Positions 8,031 through 16,428 of a DNA stretch of 52,733 nucleotides are shown here, piece by piece (position 1 is the stretch's first letter; each line of letters starts with the position of its first letter). The stretch spans positions 1 to 52,733 of the forward strand of contig NZ_QVMU01000030.1 in the NCBI RefSeq assembly GCF_003605645.1, given 5' to 3'. Source of the stretch: Vibrio sinensis. GTDB taxonomy: Bacteria > Pseudomonadota > Gammaproteobacteria > Enterobacterales > Vibrionaceae. The position numbers and the translations under genes were made by a program. Below the pieces are notes generated by a model. The model saw only the letters and a program-made list of their open reading frames with translations. It did no database searches and was not told the origin of the DNA.

Positions 8031-8281
8031 TTTTCTTGGCTATTTCCTTTCGTCTCTCTCATGTGTCGTTCAATTCCTTTTTTTTGCTTTAAGCAACGAA
8101 TCGTGCTGCAAACTCCTAAAGCTAGGCATACCCCTCCCCAAACAGCAATCATCATAAAAAGAACAAATATTGATTCAGGATACCCGATCAATCTATACGC
8201 ACCGTAGGATATGAGTCCCGTCATAACTCCCACTAAAGGGATCAGAATCAGATATATAGAAATCTCTGTTTTGTATGCCAT
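8027..8281 (-). CDS. Small membrane protein, likely displaced immunity (84 aa)
   Basis: Two clear transmembrane stretches (about 8-30 and 38-60), then a basic tail, KQKKGIERHMRETK. It directly follows an RHS tip remnant (8283-8443) whose stop is only a few bases upstream, matching the tip-then-immunity order. The family is not recognised. Confidence 0.6.
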   Translation of the reverse strand: MAYKTEISIYLILIPLVGVMTGLISYGAYRLIGYPESIFVLFMMIAVWGGVCLALGVCSTIRCLKQKKGIERHMRETKGNSQEK

Positions 8282-8282
8282 A

Positions 8283-8443
8283 TTTACTCTCCGTTACCTA
8301 TTGGCATATTCACACCTCCAACCAAACCCCACGCAAACTCACCTGTAGGATCGATCCTTATTAGTGGATTTCCATGCACATACCCATAGGTATCCACTCC
8401 ATCGAACAAGCCAAGGCGATCAGCCACAGCCAGCACCAGCGTA
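8283..8443 (-). pseudogene. RHS core/tip remnant
   Basis: Encodes DRLGLFDGVDTYGYVHGNPL, then the DPTGEFAWG junction and a truncated tip ending NMPIGNGE before a stop. The upstream edge carries a small tail-like piece (ADYAGAGCG, stop), which resembles the Cys-Gly end of an RHS toxin. Both edges are recombination scars. Confidence 0.7.
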
Positions 8444-8450
8444 ATCTGCC

Positions 8451-8750
8451 TTATGTTCCAGCGAAGAACCTCATCACTTCCGGAAGGTAATGTAAGAGGT
8501 GGCCACCTTTATCGAAGAACAGAAACCAAATAGAAGCTCCAATACAGAAAATACCTAAAAGAACTAGCTCTATAGATGTGTTTGCATACACTGACACATT
8601 GCTATCTTTTTTGAATTTCACAATCTTGTATTTAAATAGTGCAACAAGACCTACATAAAGGCATCTTATCCCTAATGGAATTGCTATAAGCAACCCACCT
8701 AAAGTCATGAATGTGTACAAAACAAAGTCAAGCCAATTATTGATTTCCAA
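8451..8750 (-). CDS. Small membrane protein, likely immunity for the 8737-9621 RHS tip (99 aa)
   Basis: Starts at TTG (8750), six bases after a GGGGGA ribosome site that is itself inside the end of the RHS tip gene; the genes overlap by 14 bp. Two transmembrane segments (about 10-32 and 58-80) flank a basic loop, KYKIVKFKKDSN. Tight coupling to the tip gene supports an immunity role. Confidence 0.6.
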   Translation of the reverse strand: MEINNWLDFVLYTFMTLGGLLIAIPLGIRCLYVGLVALFKYKIVKFKKDSNVSVYANTSIELVLLGIFCIGASIWFLFFDKGGHLLHYLPEVMRFFAGT

Positions 8751-9621
8751 TTGTTGTTCCCCCAGCAGAACCTATAGCCGAACCATACGATTCGTAGTTA
8801 AAACTAACCCTTTTTTTCAAATCCACCCCGATTATGTCTCGTGGTCTCAAAATATTTTTGCCTAATATTCCCCCGCCAAAACCAACTGCTCCACCAAACG
8901 AGCCAAGAATTGCACTTCTTCCTACCTGATATAAATCAAGGCTCTTTTGATACCTTTGATCACAACCAGAAGACTTTTCAGTTAACTGAATATACATATT
9001 GCCAATAGCGCCTGATGATGCACCAAAAAATACAGCTCTCCTTAGAGTGCTTCCAAACCCTCCAAGTGCCCCCGTAGCACCAGCCACAAGAAGTCGCCCC
9101 GCATCAAACGAACCAGTTTGATATTGTCTGTATCCTTCAAAGCCTATGTTAACCATTGCCCCAATAATTTGCGGAACCCATAAACCAGTAGGATCGGTGT
9201 AAATAGCAGGATTATTCAATGCATAGGCATAGGTGTTAATCCCACCAGCCAGCCCTATTGGGTCACTGGTGATATATATCCCTGTATTCGGGTCATAGTT
9301 GCGATGCCAGTTATAGTGAAGCCCAGTCTCTGCATCAAAATACTGGCCGGGGAAACGCAAGTTGAACTTGATTTGTTCTGTCGTGACAGTCGCTTTGCCG
9401 AACGGAGAGTAACTGGCTTTCCATACCGTGGCCCCCGTTTCATCGGTCAATGCTTGCGGCGTACCCAAATGATCGTTATGGACGTGGTAAACGGTGCCAT
9501 CAACCAGATAAGCCATCAGCTGGCCGTCAAGCCAGACATATTCTCGCTGGGTTTGCCCGGTTCCGGCATCCACCTCGGCCAGTAACTCGCCATCGAGGCC
9601 GTAAACATAAAGCACATCCAC
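8737..9621 (-). CDS. Orphan RHS C-terminal fragment with a second distinct tip
   Basis: Residues 1-130 are RHS core (VDVLYVYGLDGELLAEVDAG, HVHNDHLGTPQALT, NLRFPGQYFDAETGL). The junction reads YTDPTGLW, not the DPTGEF of the other tips, and the preceding NYDPNTGIYITSDPIGLAGG also belongs to a different RHS lineage. The tip (about 150 aa) is glycine/alanine-rich and hydrophobic. The frame opens at a GTG inside a boundary repeat (9620-9650) with no ribosome site, so it is probably silent unless recombined onto the full RHS gene. Confidence 0.8.
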   Translation of the reverse strand: MDVLYVYGLDGELLAEVDAGTGQTQREYVWLDGQLMAYLVDGTVYHVHNDHLGTPQALTDETGATVWKASYSPFGKATVTTEQIKFNLRFPGQYFDAETGLHYNWHRNYDPNTGIYITSDPIGLAGGINTYAYALNNPAIYTDPTGLWVPQIIGAMVNIGFEGYRQYQTGSFDAGRLLVAGATGALGGFGSTLRRAVFFGASSGAIGNMYIQLTEKSSGCDQRYQKSLDLYQVGRSAILGSFGGAVGFGGGILGKNILRPRDIIGVDLKKRVSFNYESYGSAIGSAGGTTIGNQ

Positions 9622-9650
9622 GCCACCAGCAGGCTTAACCCCGCTGGCGG
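9620..9650. repeat. RHS cassette-boundary repeat, copy C
   Basis: Same element as 6832-6863 with one extra C. Here it is still joined in frame to RHS core on its left side. Confidence 0.75.
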
Positions 9651-9672
9651 AGTTGCTTAGACTAAGTAAATA

Positions 9673-10104
9673 TCAGTTTTCAGGTCGAAAGATCCTGATT
9701 ACTTCTTCAATGCCATTTGCAGCCGCAAGATCGTTCAACATTGCTTCACGCCCAACCCCTGATTCCCAACTTTCCTTTTGCTCATTGATCACTTTTGCTA
9801 CTACGCTTTTAAACTCTTTCAGTTCCAACTGAGATACCAATGTTGTTTTCAGCTCAGCTTTCAATAGCCTAGAGTTAAACATTAACACCTCTAAAGGCCA
9901 TCGCCATACAGCGTTTAAAGGCTTGACCCCAACTACCTCGTCTACTTTGTAATGCCTTCCGTTAGAGTCGTATATTTCCATTTGGTTAAAGTACCCACCT
10001 TTTAGAGCGGCATTAGTACATTTCCCCAAATGGCTTCCGGTTAGTTCTACGTGAACTGATTTTTTCTTTTTACTGACCAGTAGCACTGGATATGTAAGTT
10101 CCAC
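9673..10104 (-). CDS. Probable displaced RHS immunity protein (about 143 aa)
   Basis: A GTG at 10104 is preferred: GAGGGGG lies a few bases upstream, and the same GGTTGTGG context opens the paralogue at 10627. The protein is cytoplasmic and mixed alpha/beta. It resembles its upstream neighbour (10172-10627) in a D-G/N-G-x-x-(W/Y)-x-(I/V)-D motif followed by a valine-proline stretch, and in the closing EEVIRIFRPE versus EDLFAVFRLED. The two are therefore likely one immunity family diverged with their toxins. Its cognate tip is no longer present. Confidence 0.65.
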   Translation of the reverse strand: MELTYPVLLVSKKKKSVHVELTGSHLGKCTNAALKGGYFNQMEIYDSNGRHYKVDEVVGVKPLNAVWRWPLEVLMFNSRLLKAELKTTLVSQLELKEFKSVVAKVINEQKESWESGVGREAMLNDLAAANGIEEVIRIFRPEN

Positions 10105-10125
10105 AACCACCCCCTCTTACTGTCC

Positions 10126-10155
10126 ACGCCACCAGCAGGCTTAACCCGCTGGCGG
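10126..10155. repeat. RHS cassette-boundary repeat, copy D
   Basis: Thirty bases matching copy B almost exactly, lying between the two paralogous immunity genes. Confidence 0.75.
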
Positions 10156-10171
10156 CTTTCTTTAGAAATTA

Positions 10172-10627
10172 TCAAACTAACTTTTTAGAAAATTCATTAT
10201 CATCCTCAAGCCTGAACACAGCGAATAAATCTTCCAGCGTCTTACATCCCATCACCGCTTTTTTCAACTCGGCTTTGCTGTCATAGAATTGACCCCACAC
10301 AGAGTACGAACCGCTTTCAGTAGCCAGATTAGCGATCATCTCTACCCAGTCCACAAAATCATTTTCTACTAGGTGAAGAGAACATTTGATGTCTCTAGGC
10401 TTCCCCAATAACTGCAAACAAACTCGTTGTATAAAACGAGGGCTAACCTCTTGTACTGAGTCAATTCTCCAGACGCTACCATCTCCTTTGATAAGTAACG
10501 ATCCAACATAGCGATTTCCTATCTTTTTAGCCGAGGCGGACGCCTTCTCTAGGGCTTCCTCATAGATAGGCAGCATAAAGTTTTCTTTTTTACTCAGTAA
10601 TATACCTTTATTTTTCACTGCACCCAC
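10172..10627 (-). CDS. Immunity protein of the full-length RHS toxin (about 151 aa)
   Basis: Overlaps the end of the RHS gene. The GTG at 10627 lies seven bases after GGAGGG, which is inside the last RHS codons, so translation is coupled. The body contains YVGSLLIKGDGSVWRIDSV and ends near FAVFRLEDDNE. It resembles the 9673-10104 protein. As the gene directly behind an RHS nuclease-like tip, it should bind and block that toxin in the producing cell. Confidence 0.7.
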   Translation of the reverse strand: MGAVKNKGILLSKKENFMLPIYEEALEKASASAKKIGNRYVGSLLIKGDGSVWRIDSVQEVSPRFIQRVCLQLLGKPRDIKCSLHLVENDFVDWVEMIANLATESGSYSVWGQFYDSKAELKKAVMGCKTLEDLFAVFRLEDDNEFSKKLV

Positions 10628-13600
10628 AACCATTCCCTCCTGCTGCTGTTAACCCTAAGCCTGCTACGGTTTCTCTTGCCCATATTGGAACACCATTAAA
10701 CCAACCTTTAATTCCGTTATTGTGAATTTTTGTATTGTGATAGATGTTTGTGAATGGTTTTGGATTAAGGTTCCAAGGCTGATTAAATATACGCTCTAAT
10801 TTTTGATTACCTTCAAAGTGTCTTCTTTCAACAAGCCAATGATGAATATGTTGTCGTGGCGGGATGTCCTTGTTTATGTTTTTCGCGTACCACCTTCTCG
10901 TTGCTCCCCATGAATGGGGGTTGCCTTTAGTAGTGACAGCACTTTTGAAGCGATGAACTTTTGCTACCTTCACGGCATTGAACATTCCACCCCCAAGAGC
11001 TGCCAATCCAACATCACCCCAGTTAACGCAATCAATTTTCCCACCGTTATCATAAAGCTGATATGCCAAATCTATCCCGGCGAACACCACTCCCCATGCG
11101 AACTCACCTGTAGGGTCTATGCTCGACAGCGGATTTCCACGCACATACCCATAGGTATCCATTCCATCGAACAAGCCAAGGCGGTCTGATTGCAGGTAAC
11201 GCCCCAGAGACGGGTCATAGTACCGATGCCAGTTGTAGTGCAGCCCAGTCTCGGTATCAAAATACTGGCCGGGGAAGCGAAGATTAAAGGTGACTAGCTC
11301 TGTCGTGACACTGGCTCGGCCAAATGGCGTGTACTGCGCTTTCCATACTACTTCACCCAGTTCGTCTGTCAGGGCCTGCGGTGTGCCCAGGTGATCATTG
11401 TGAACGTGGTAAACGGTGCCATTCACCAGGTAAGCCATCAGCTGGCCGTCAAGCCAGACATATTCTCGCTGGGTTTGCCCGGTTCCGGCATCCACCTCGG
11501 CCAGTAACTCGCCATCGAGGCCGTAAACATAAAGCACATCTACGCCACCAGCTGACTTCCTCACTCGTTGATGAGCACTGTTATAGTGATAGATTGATGT
11601 TTCGCCATTGACCGTAGCCTCAGTCAATCTATTGAAAGCATCATAGACAAAGACATCCGTTCCTCGGCCAATCGTGTTTCCGTTTGCATCATAGCTGTAG
11701 GTGATCGAGCCAATACTTGTTTTGGTTAGACGATTGCTATTGAACACAATGCTGTACGAATCTTTCACGCCGTCGCGGTAGATAGCCGTCCGGTTGCCGT
11801 TGTAGTTGTAGGTGTACTCTCGGGTCCCGTAACCACCAGTAGCATCAATCAAGCGGCTCAGCTTGTCGTAATTGAAAGTTTGGCTATAGCCACTATCCAT
11901 TAAGTCTGTAATTGAATCGACATTGCTATTGGCCGTATAGAGATAACTGCGGTGCATTGCACCAGCAACCTGTACAGACTCCAATTGATAGTTCATGTCG
12001 TACTGGCGCTCTTCCCAAAGCCCATTTCCATGAGTCAGATCAGTTACAGGCCCAAAAGGTTTCCGTACCAAGTCAGAGACTAATGTTCTGCTGTTAACAC
12101 CATTATTCAATGTAATGCCAATGACCTCTCCAGCTACATTGCGCTGATAAACCGCTTTGCGGCCACTCGGGTACTCGATACTCGCCAACTGCCCTGCACC
12201 ATCATAGGTGTAATTGGTTAACAAGGTGCGGCCATCCACAATTAGTTCTTGGCTGGCTATCTCACCACTGGCTGTGTAACTGTATTTTGATACGCCAGAA
12301 GCGTCTGTAATGGAAGTAAGCTGCCCTACCCCATACAGCGCTTCTGGCTCATCGTAGCGGAATGTCACACTAGCATTAGGTTGACCATCCACAGTGATTG
12401 AAGAAAGGCGATTAAGCGCGTCGTAGTGATAAGTGAAAACCTGACCGTTGGCATCTGTTTTACCGATCAGGTTTCCAGCCTTGTCATAAGTGTAATGAGC
12501 CGTGCCTGTGTCTGGGCTTTGTACTGAGAGAACATCGCCATATCCGTTGTATGAATAGTAAGTTCTCCGCCCTCTTGGATCAGTGACTCTCGTTACTAAG
12601 GCATTATCGTTATACTGCATTGCAGTGGCGCGGTTAACAGGGTCAATTGATTGGAGCAGGTTGCTAAAACCATCATAGCGGTAGGCATAAGCATTTCCAG
12701 AAGGGTCAACTTTGCCCGTTAGGTTGGCTGTCTTGTCATAGGAATAGGTATAAACATTTCCCGTTCCATTTGTTGTTGATGAAAGCCAACCATTCAAAGT
12801 GTAACTATGCAGTTGCTTCCAGTGAGCAATGCCACTGTTATCTTTCAGCTCAACTTGCTCAATATTTCCTAGTGAATCTCGATTGATACTTTGTCGATTT
12901 CCATTTGCATCAATCACGGCCATCAGCTGCTGAGCAGCATCGTACTCATAAGTGAAAGTGCTATTGGTTGGTAAGGTGATAGATACCAAGAGTCCTGATT
13001 CATCGTAAGAGTACAATGTAGTTCCATCTGGACCAGTAGAAGAAATCATTTGACCTAACGTGTTGTAGTTAAGCGAGTAGCTTACTCCATTGGCATCTGT
13101 GACGCTCTGAGCCCTTCCATGAGCATCGTAATTGTCAAATGACACTACGTGCCCAAGAGAGTTGATAACTCGGCTTAGGTTGGCTTGAGCGTCGTATTCA
13201 AAGCGCGTTACATCATCAACATCCACCCGTGGACCATCCACTGATTTCAGTTGTCCAGGAACACCAAGAGAGTCTGGATAATATTCAAATGCCCACTGCC
13301 TGACATCTGAGTTGGTTCGGTCAATCAATTTAAGCGTTAACAGCCGCTGGCGGTCGTCATAGGTAAATTCTTGGACCAAGTATGACGATGTAATTTTGGT
13401 TGGTTTTGGGAACTCTGAATGCCATTGTGTTGTGATCGTATCACCAGTCGAGCTTGTCCTCGAAATTTCAAGTCCTCTTTGGTCATATTGGTAAGAGAAT
13501 GATTGGCCTTCTTCATTGATAATTGACTTCAACTCACCGTTGGTATCGTAGCCAAACGACTTCGTACCACCAGCAAAGCCAGTACATGCAGCACCCTGTA

Positions 13601-14846
13601 TACTGTCAGGCTTTAGTTTTCCGTTATAACGACTAAACAGATAATGTTGTTCGTGACCTAGAGCATTCGTTACCGTAACTGAACCATCAGGGTTGTATGT
13701 AACACTTGTCCTATCAACACCACTGCTATGTTCGCTCAGAACAGCGCGACCCGAAGGATCATGAGACCACGTAGCAAATCTGCTTCCCTTTTCATCCGTA
13801 AGGCCAGTCAAAAGGCTTGGGTTTAAACTGTCTTCATAGTGGTAACGTCGCTGATTGGCATCCGGTTTATGCACTGCAACTAACAATTCATTCGAATAAT
13901 CGTAAGAGAAGGTTTGTCCAGCAGGGTCGATCATCTTTATGATCTTCCCTTGATCGTAACTAAACCTTAAAGTCCGGCCAAAACTGTCAGAAACAGAGTC
14001 TAACTTACCGTTGGTATAATTCAGATCCAGCTCATTTCCCGATGGATGAACAATACGTATCAACTGACCATTACTATCATATAGTTCGACAACACCATCA
14101 GCCCTCTGATATCTCCAACCAGAATCTTTGTATAACCGATCATCACTTTTCCATGTTGGCATCCAAACCGCATTTGTCCGGTAGAATGCTAACTCTTTCC
14201 CATCTGGCCGATGCAAGACAACCATATTCTCTCCGTGACTTTCTTTGTCAAAAATCACTTTGTTTGAATAGTTGTGGCTCCATCCAATACCAACATCGCT
14301 TTGTTTACCACTCAAAGCTAACTGGCTGTTGTAATGTCGTGTGAATACAAGAGGCTCCATACCAGCGCTTACATAATCGGTTTCTTGCTGATATTTATTA
14401 CCAGTAGCTAGGTTGATAGGGTTTCCAACGCACAGTTCTGTCTCTGGTTTACCAAGATCTCTATTGAGAAGTGGAGAATCAGTCATCTCCCCAGGAATTA
14501 TGAATTTTGTCAGTGTAGTTCCAGAGAGAGCTCCAAAGTAACAAGTGTCAGGGTCATAACTACCTGGAGCATCACTACGATGCATACATAGCCATGAGAT
14601 TAGTCTTCCATCACTATACGTTTCACTCGGGTATAGCTTTTCACTCACATAGCTGTGTGTGCTTGCGAGCTCGTTAATTCTATAGTCCCTTAAAAATTCA
14701 TGCGCTTGCTCTGGGAGATCAAATCTCATTGCATCAATTTCTGAACTACCACTGGCATTGATACGCCACTGAGCAGAAACAGCACTAGGAACTATAAGTG
14801 CTAACAAACAAGCTCTTGCGATTAAGTTAGTATGAAAATGATCCAC
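10608..14846 (-). CDS. Full-length RHS polymorphic toxin with HNH-like nuclease tip
   Basis: Protein of 1412 aa. The GTG start opens a signal-like segment (LIARACLLALIVPSAVSA), then a region ending in CVGNPINLATGNKYQQETDY (the domain that begins many RHS shells), then dozens of YDxxGRL/Y-type repeats forming the beta-cocoon. The conserved core HNDHLGTPQALT, NLRFPGQYFDTETGL and DRLGLFDGMDTYGYV ends at DPTGEF (about residue 1250). The 160-residue tip carries HIHHWLVERR, NQPWNLNP and HNTKIH, a His/Asn pattern typical of HNH/endonuclease-VII toxins, and ends in GGNGCGCSEK. It presumably kills competing cells by DNA cleavage. The export route is not evident here: no VgrG or PAAR gene is in the window. 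Confidence 0.88.
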   Translation of the reverse strand: MDHFHTNLIARACLLALIVPSAVSAQWRINASGSSEIDAMRFDLPEQAHEFLRDYRINELASTHSYVSEKLYPSETYSDGRLISWLCMHRSDAPGSYDPDTCYFGALSGTTLTKFIIPGEMTDSPLLNRDLGKPETELCVGNPINLATGNKYQQETDYVSAGMEPLVFTRHYNSQLALSGKQSDVGIGWSHNYSNKVIFDKESHGENMVVLHRPDGKELAFYRTNAVWMPTWKSDDRLYKDSGWRYQRADGVVELYDSNGQLIRIVHPSGNELDLNYTNGKLDSVSDSFGRTLRFSYDQGKIIKMIDPAGQTFSYDYSNELLVAVHKPDANQRRYHYEDSLNPSLLTGLTDEKGSRFATWSHDPSGRAVLSEHSSGVDRTSVTYNPDGSVTVTNALGHEQHYLFSRYNGKLKPDSIQGAACTGFAGGTKSFGYDTNGELKSIINEEGQSFSYQYDQRGLEISRTSSTGDTITTQWHSEFPKPTKITSSYLVQEFTYDDRQRLLTLKLIDRTNSDVRQWAFEYYPDSLGVPGQLKSVDGPRVDVDDVTRFEYDAQANLSRVINSLGHVVSFDNYDAHGRAQSVTDANGVSYSLNYNTLGQMISSTGPDGTTLYSYDESGLLVSITLPTNSTFTYEYDAAQQLMAVIDANGNRQSINRDSLGNIEQVELKDNSGIAHWKQLHSYTLNGWLSSTTNGTGNVYTYSYDKTANLTGKVDPSGNAYAYRYDGFSNLLQSIDPVNRATAMQYNDNALVTRVTDPRGRRTYYSYNGYGDVLSVQSPDTGTAHYTYDKAGNLIGKTDANGQVFTYHYDALNRLSSITVDGQPNASVTFRYDEPEALYGVGQLTSITDASGVSKYSYTASGEIASQELIVDGRTLLTNYTYDGAGQLASIEYPSGRKAVYQRNVAGEVIGITLNNGVNSRTLVSDLVRKPFGPVTDLTHGNGLWEERQYDMNYQLESVQVAGAMHRSYLYTANSNVDSITDLMDSGYSQTFNYDKLSRLIDATGGYGTREYTYNYNGNRTAIYRDGVKDSYSIVFNSNRLTKTSIGSITYSYDANGNTIGRGTDVFVYDAFNRLTEATVNGETSIYHYNSAHQRVRKSAGGVDVLYVYGLDGELLAEVDAGTGQTQREYVWLDGQLMAYLVNGTVYHVHNDHLGTPQALTDELGEVVWKAQYTPFGRASVTTELVTFNLRFPGQYFDTETGLHYNWHRYYDPSLGRYLQSDRLGLFDGMDTYGYVRGNPLSSIDPTGEFAWGVVFAGIDLAYQLYDNGGKIDCVNWGDVGLAALGGGMFNAVKVAKVHRFKSAVTTKGNPHSWGATRRWYAKNINKDIPPRQHIHHWLVERRHFEGNQKLERIFNQPWNLNPKPFTNIYHNTKIHNNGIKGWFNGVPIWARETVAGLGLTAAGGNGCGCSEK

Positions 14847-14991
14847 TGGTTTCTAAAGTCCATTAATTACTTTCTACACGGACTCTATTATCAACTTAAT
14901 CAAAGAGATTAACTTCATGCTTAACTGCCCTATACGGGCGCATACAGACATGAAACAATGGCTAATATGGAAGCGGGTTTTAATTGAATCG

Positions 14992-15074
14992 CTCGACTTT
15001 GTTTTACTGCTCATAGCAGTGAAACGAAGTTGAGTGATCAGCGAAGCCGCATCAGCGGTGAACGCTACTGATCA
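14992..15074. other. Two strong hairpins beside the iterons (oriV region)
   Basis: Positions 14992-15034 form a 20-bp stem with a 3-base loop CAT (three G-T wobbles, strongest as plus-strand RNA or single-stranded DNA). Positions 15035-15074 form a second stem, TGATCAG/CTGATCA, enclosing GCCGC-ATCA-GCGGT. They lie next to clustered GATC sites (15036, 15070, 15081, 15090, 15098). I infer a replication-origin role (priming or single-strand initiation site). A regulatory RNA or the RHS promoter end is an alternative. Confidence 0.5.
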
Positions 15075-15116
15075 TATATAGATCCATAGGATCATAAGAT
15101 CATGCAGCGTGTTAGG

Positions 15117-15339
15117 TAGCTTAATATCAGGAAATTTCCTAACTTTAAGCTTTGTTTCTGTAAGCTAAAGCTTAATATTAGGAAATTGAAGCTTAATATT
15201 AGGAAGTTCATCTCTATCACATAGCTTAATATTAGGAAACACACCTATATCTAAGCTTAAAATGAGGAAACGCCTTAATCCGTATATATAGCTTAATTTT
15301 AGGAAAAAGGCGTTAAGCAATAGCTTAATTTAAGGAATT
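15117..15339 (+). repeat. Iteron array (oriV)
   Basis: Seven direct copies of a 19-bp unit close to WAGCTTAATATTAGGAAA start at 15117, 15168, 15189, 15222, 15253, 15289 and 15321. An inverted copy at about 15131-15150 shares its end with the first. Most spacings are 31-36 bp, about three helical turns. Diverged copies also flank the initiator gene on the other side (17571-17701). Iterons next to a helicase and an initiator, with clustered Dam sites just left, define the likely origin. Confidence 0.85.
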
Positions 15340-15342
15340 GGA

Positions 15343-16428
15343 TTACTTGGAGGACTTACCAGTACGAAGTTCGGAGAGCTCTGATGCCATGCCACCACCA
15401 AATGGGCCATGACTGGTTTGTTGGGCCAAGCGCTTCGATTCCTCAGATAGAAGGGAGTCATCTCTGTGTATCAATCCTGGCTCTTCTGAAAGACGCGATA
15501 ACCGTCTTTTAACTGGTTTATCTGCTCCTGGCTTTTTCTCATTATCACTATCACCGTCTAATTGATCATTTCTAAGTTGGATAACGACTTCTTGATCAAC
15601 GTGCAATAGTGAATTGTTACTCCAGTGCAGCCTTATCGGTTTTCTCCACTGCTGGTCAAAAGGCACATAGTTAGCTTTGATATGACGCAAACGAGTCTCT
15701 TGTACCGTTCCATCTTTCTTGTCTATCAACTGATCTAAATACAGATGAAGTTTTGACTTTGAGAGAGTGGAAGATAAACCAGAGCCAGAGACGCTGTTGA
15801 TTATCTCCTTTCCTCTGCTCACATCTTTTGTCGGATGGTGAACAACAAGAACCGCGACATTCGCTTCATTGGCAAGCCTCTCCAAAGCAATTCTGATGTA
15901 ATAGTCATCATCTACTACGTCAGCTGAGCCAATTGCATCACGCAATGTATCTATAACTACCAAGTCGTACCCTTTGGCCGTGGCAATAAGTTTTTCCAGT
16001 GCACTGGATGCTTCTTCCCACTCTTTAGTATGTTTAGATGAGCCTGAACTACAAATTGGATCAGAATGCTTGTATATCCCAATGCTCGATTTTAATCGGT
16101 CTTTGATGCTGGTGGAGAACTCAGTCAAATGTGCTTTGATACGCGGAAGTGTTCCGGGCAAGGAATCTTCGATCGGCCATATCAAAGTTCTAAGCACTTT
16201 GTTTTCCTCATCCCGTACACCAATTAATGGGTACTCTGGCAAAGCCATCTCATAAGCTATTGATAAAGACAAATAGCTCTTACCAGAATCAGGTGGAGCG
16301 ATCAGAAATCCGACACTGCCTCGAAACAAACCTTTCAAAATCTGTTCTTTGTTGGAATTGGCTAAACTTTCATTAATGTCTTCTTCGCTTAGAGCGATAA
16401 CATCCTCATTGTGGAGTGTTGTTGTCAT
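15343..16428 (-). CDS. repA: RepA-type replicative helicase
   Basis: Protein of 361 aa. The P-loop APPDSGKSYLSLSIA (44-58) and Walker B YDLVVIDTLRDAIG (about 155-168), followed by VAVLVVHHPTKD, are typical of the RecA-fold hexameric helicases of the RSF1010 RepA group (AAA_25). The basic C-terminus is probably disordered. Its ATG overlaps the initiator stop (ATGA at 16425-16428), so the two are co-translated, and its stop sits at the edge of the iteron array. It probably unwinds the origin after being loaded by the initiator. The gene symbol follows the IncQ analogy only. Confidence 0.75.
   Translation of the reverse strand: MTTTLHNEDVIALSEEDINESLANSNKEQILKGLFRGSVGFLIAPPDSGKSYLSLSIAYEMALPEYPLIGVRDEENKVLRTLIWPIEDSLPGTLPRIKAHLTEFSTSIKDRLKSSIGIYKHSDPICSSGSSKHTKEWEEASSALEKLIATAKGYDLVVIDTLRDAIGSADVVDDDYYIRIALERLANEANVAVLVVHHPTKDVSRGKEIINSVSGSGLSSTLSKSKLHLYLDQLIDKKDGTVQETRLRHIKANYVPFDQQWRKPIRLHWSNNSLLHVDQEVVIQLRNDQLDGDSDNEKKPGADKPVKRRLSRLSEEPGLIHRDDSLLSEESKRLAQQTSHGPFGGGMASELSELRTGKSSK

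Noticed and set aside
9304..9638. Plus-strand frames antisense to RHS genes (also 11324-11611, 14042-14344)
   Set aside because: Shadows of the RHS core, repeated wherever the core is repeated.
14921..14945. GCCC-TATAC-GGGC arms as an eighth activator box
   Set aside because: Lacks the adjoining A-W-T-T and C-rich half-site and points at no gene in the right direction.
15117..15339. CRISPR array
   Set aside because: The repeats are short, AT-rich and unevenly spaced by mostly 31-36 bp start to start, leaving spacers of about 12-17 bp; they sit at a replication module and no cas1/cas2 genes are present.
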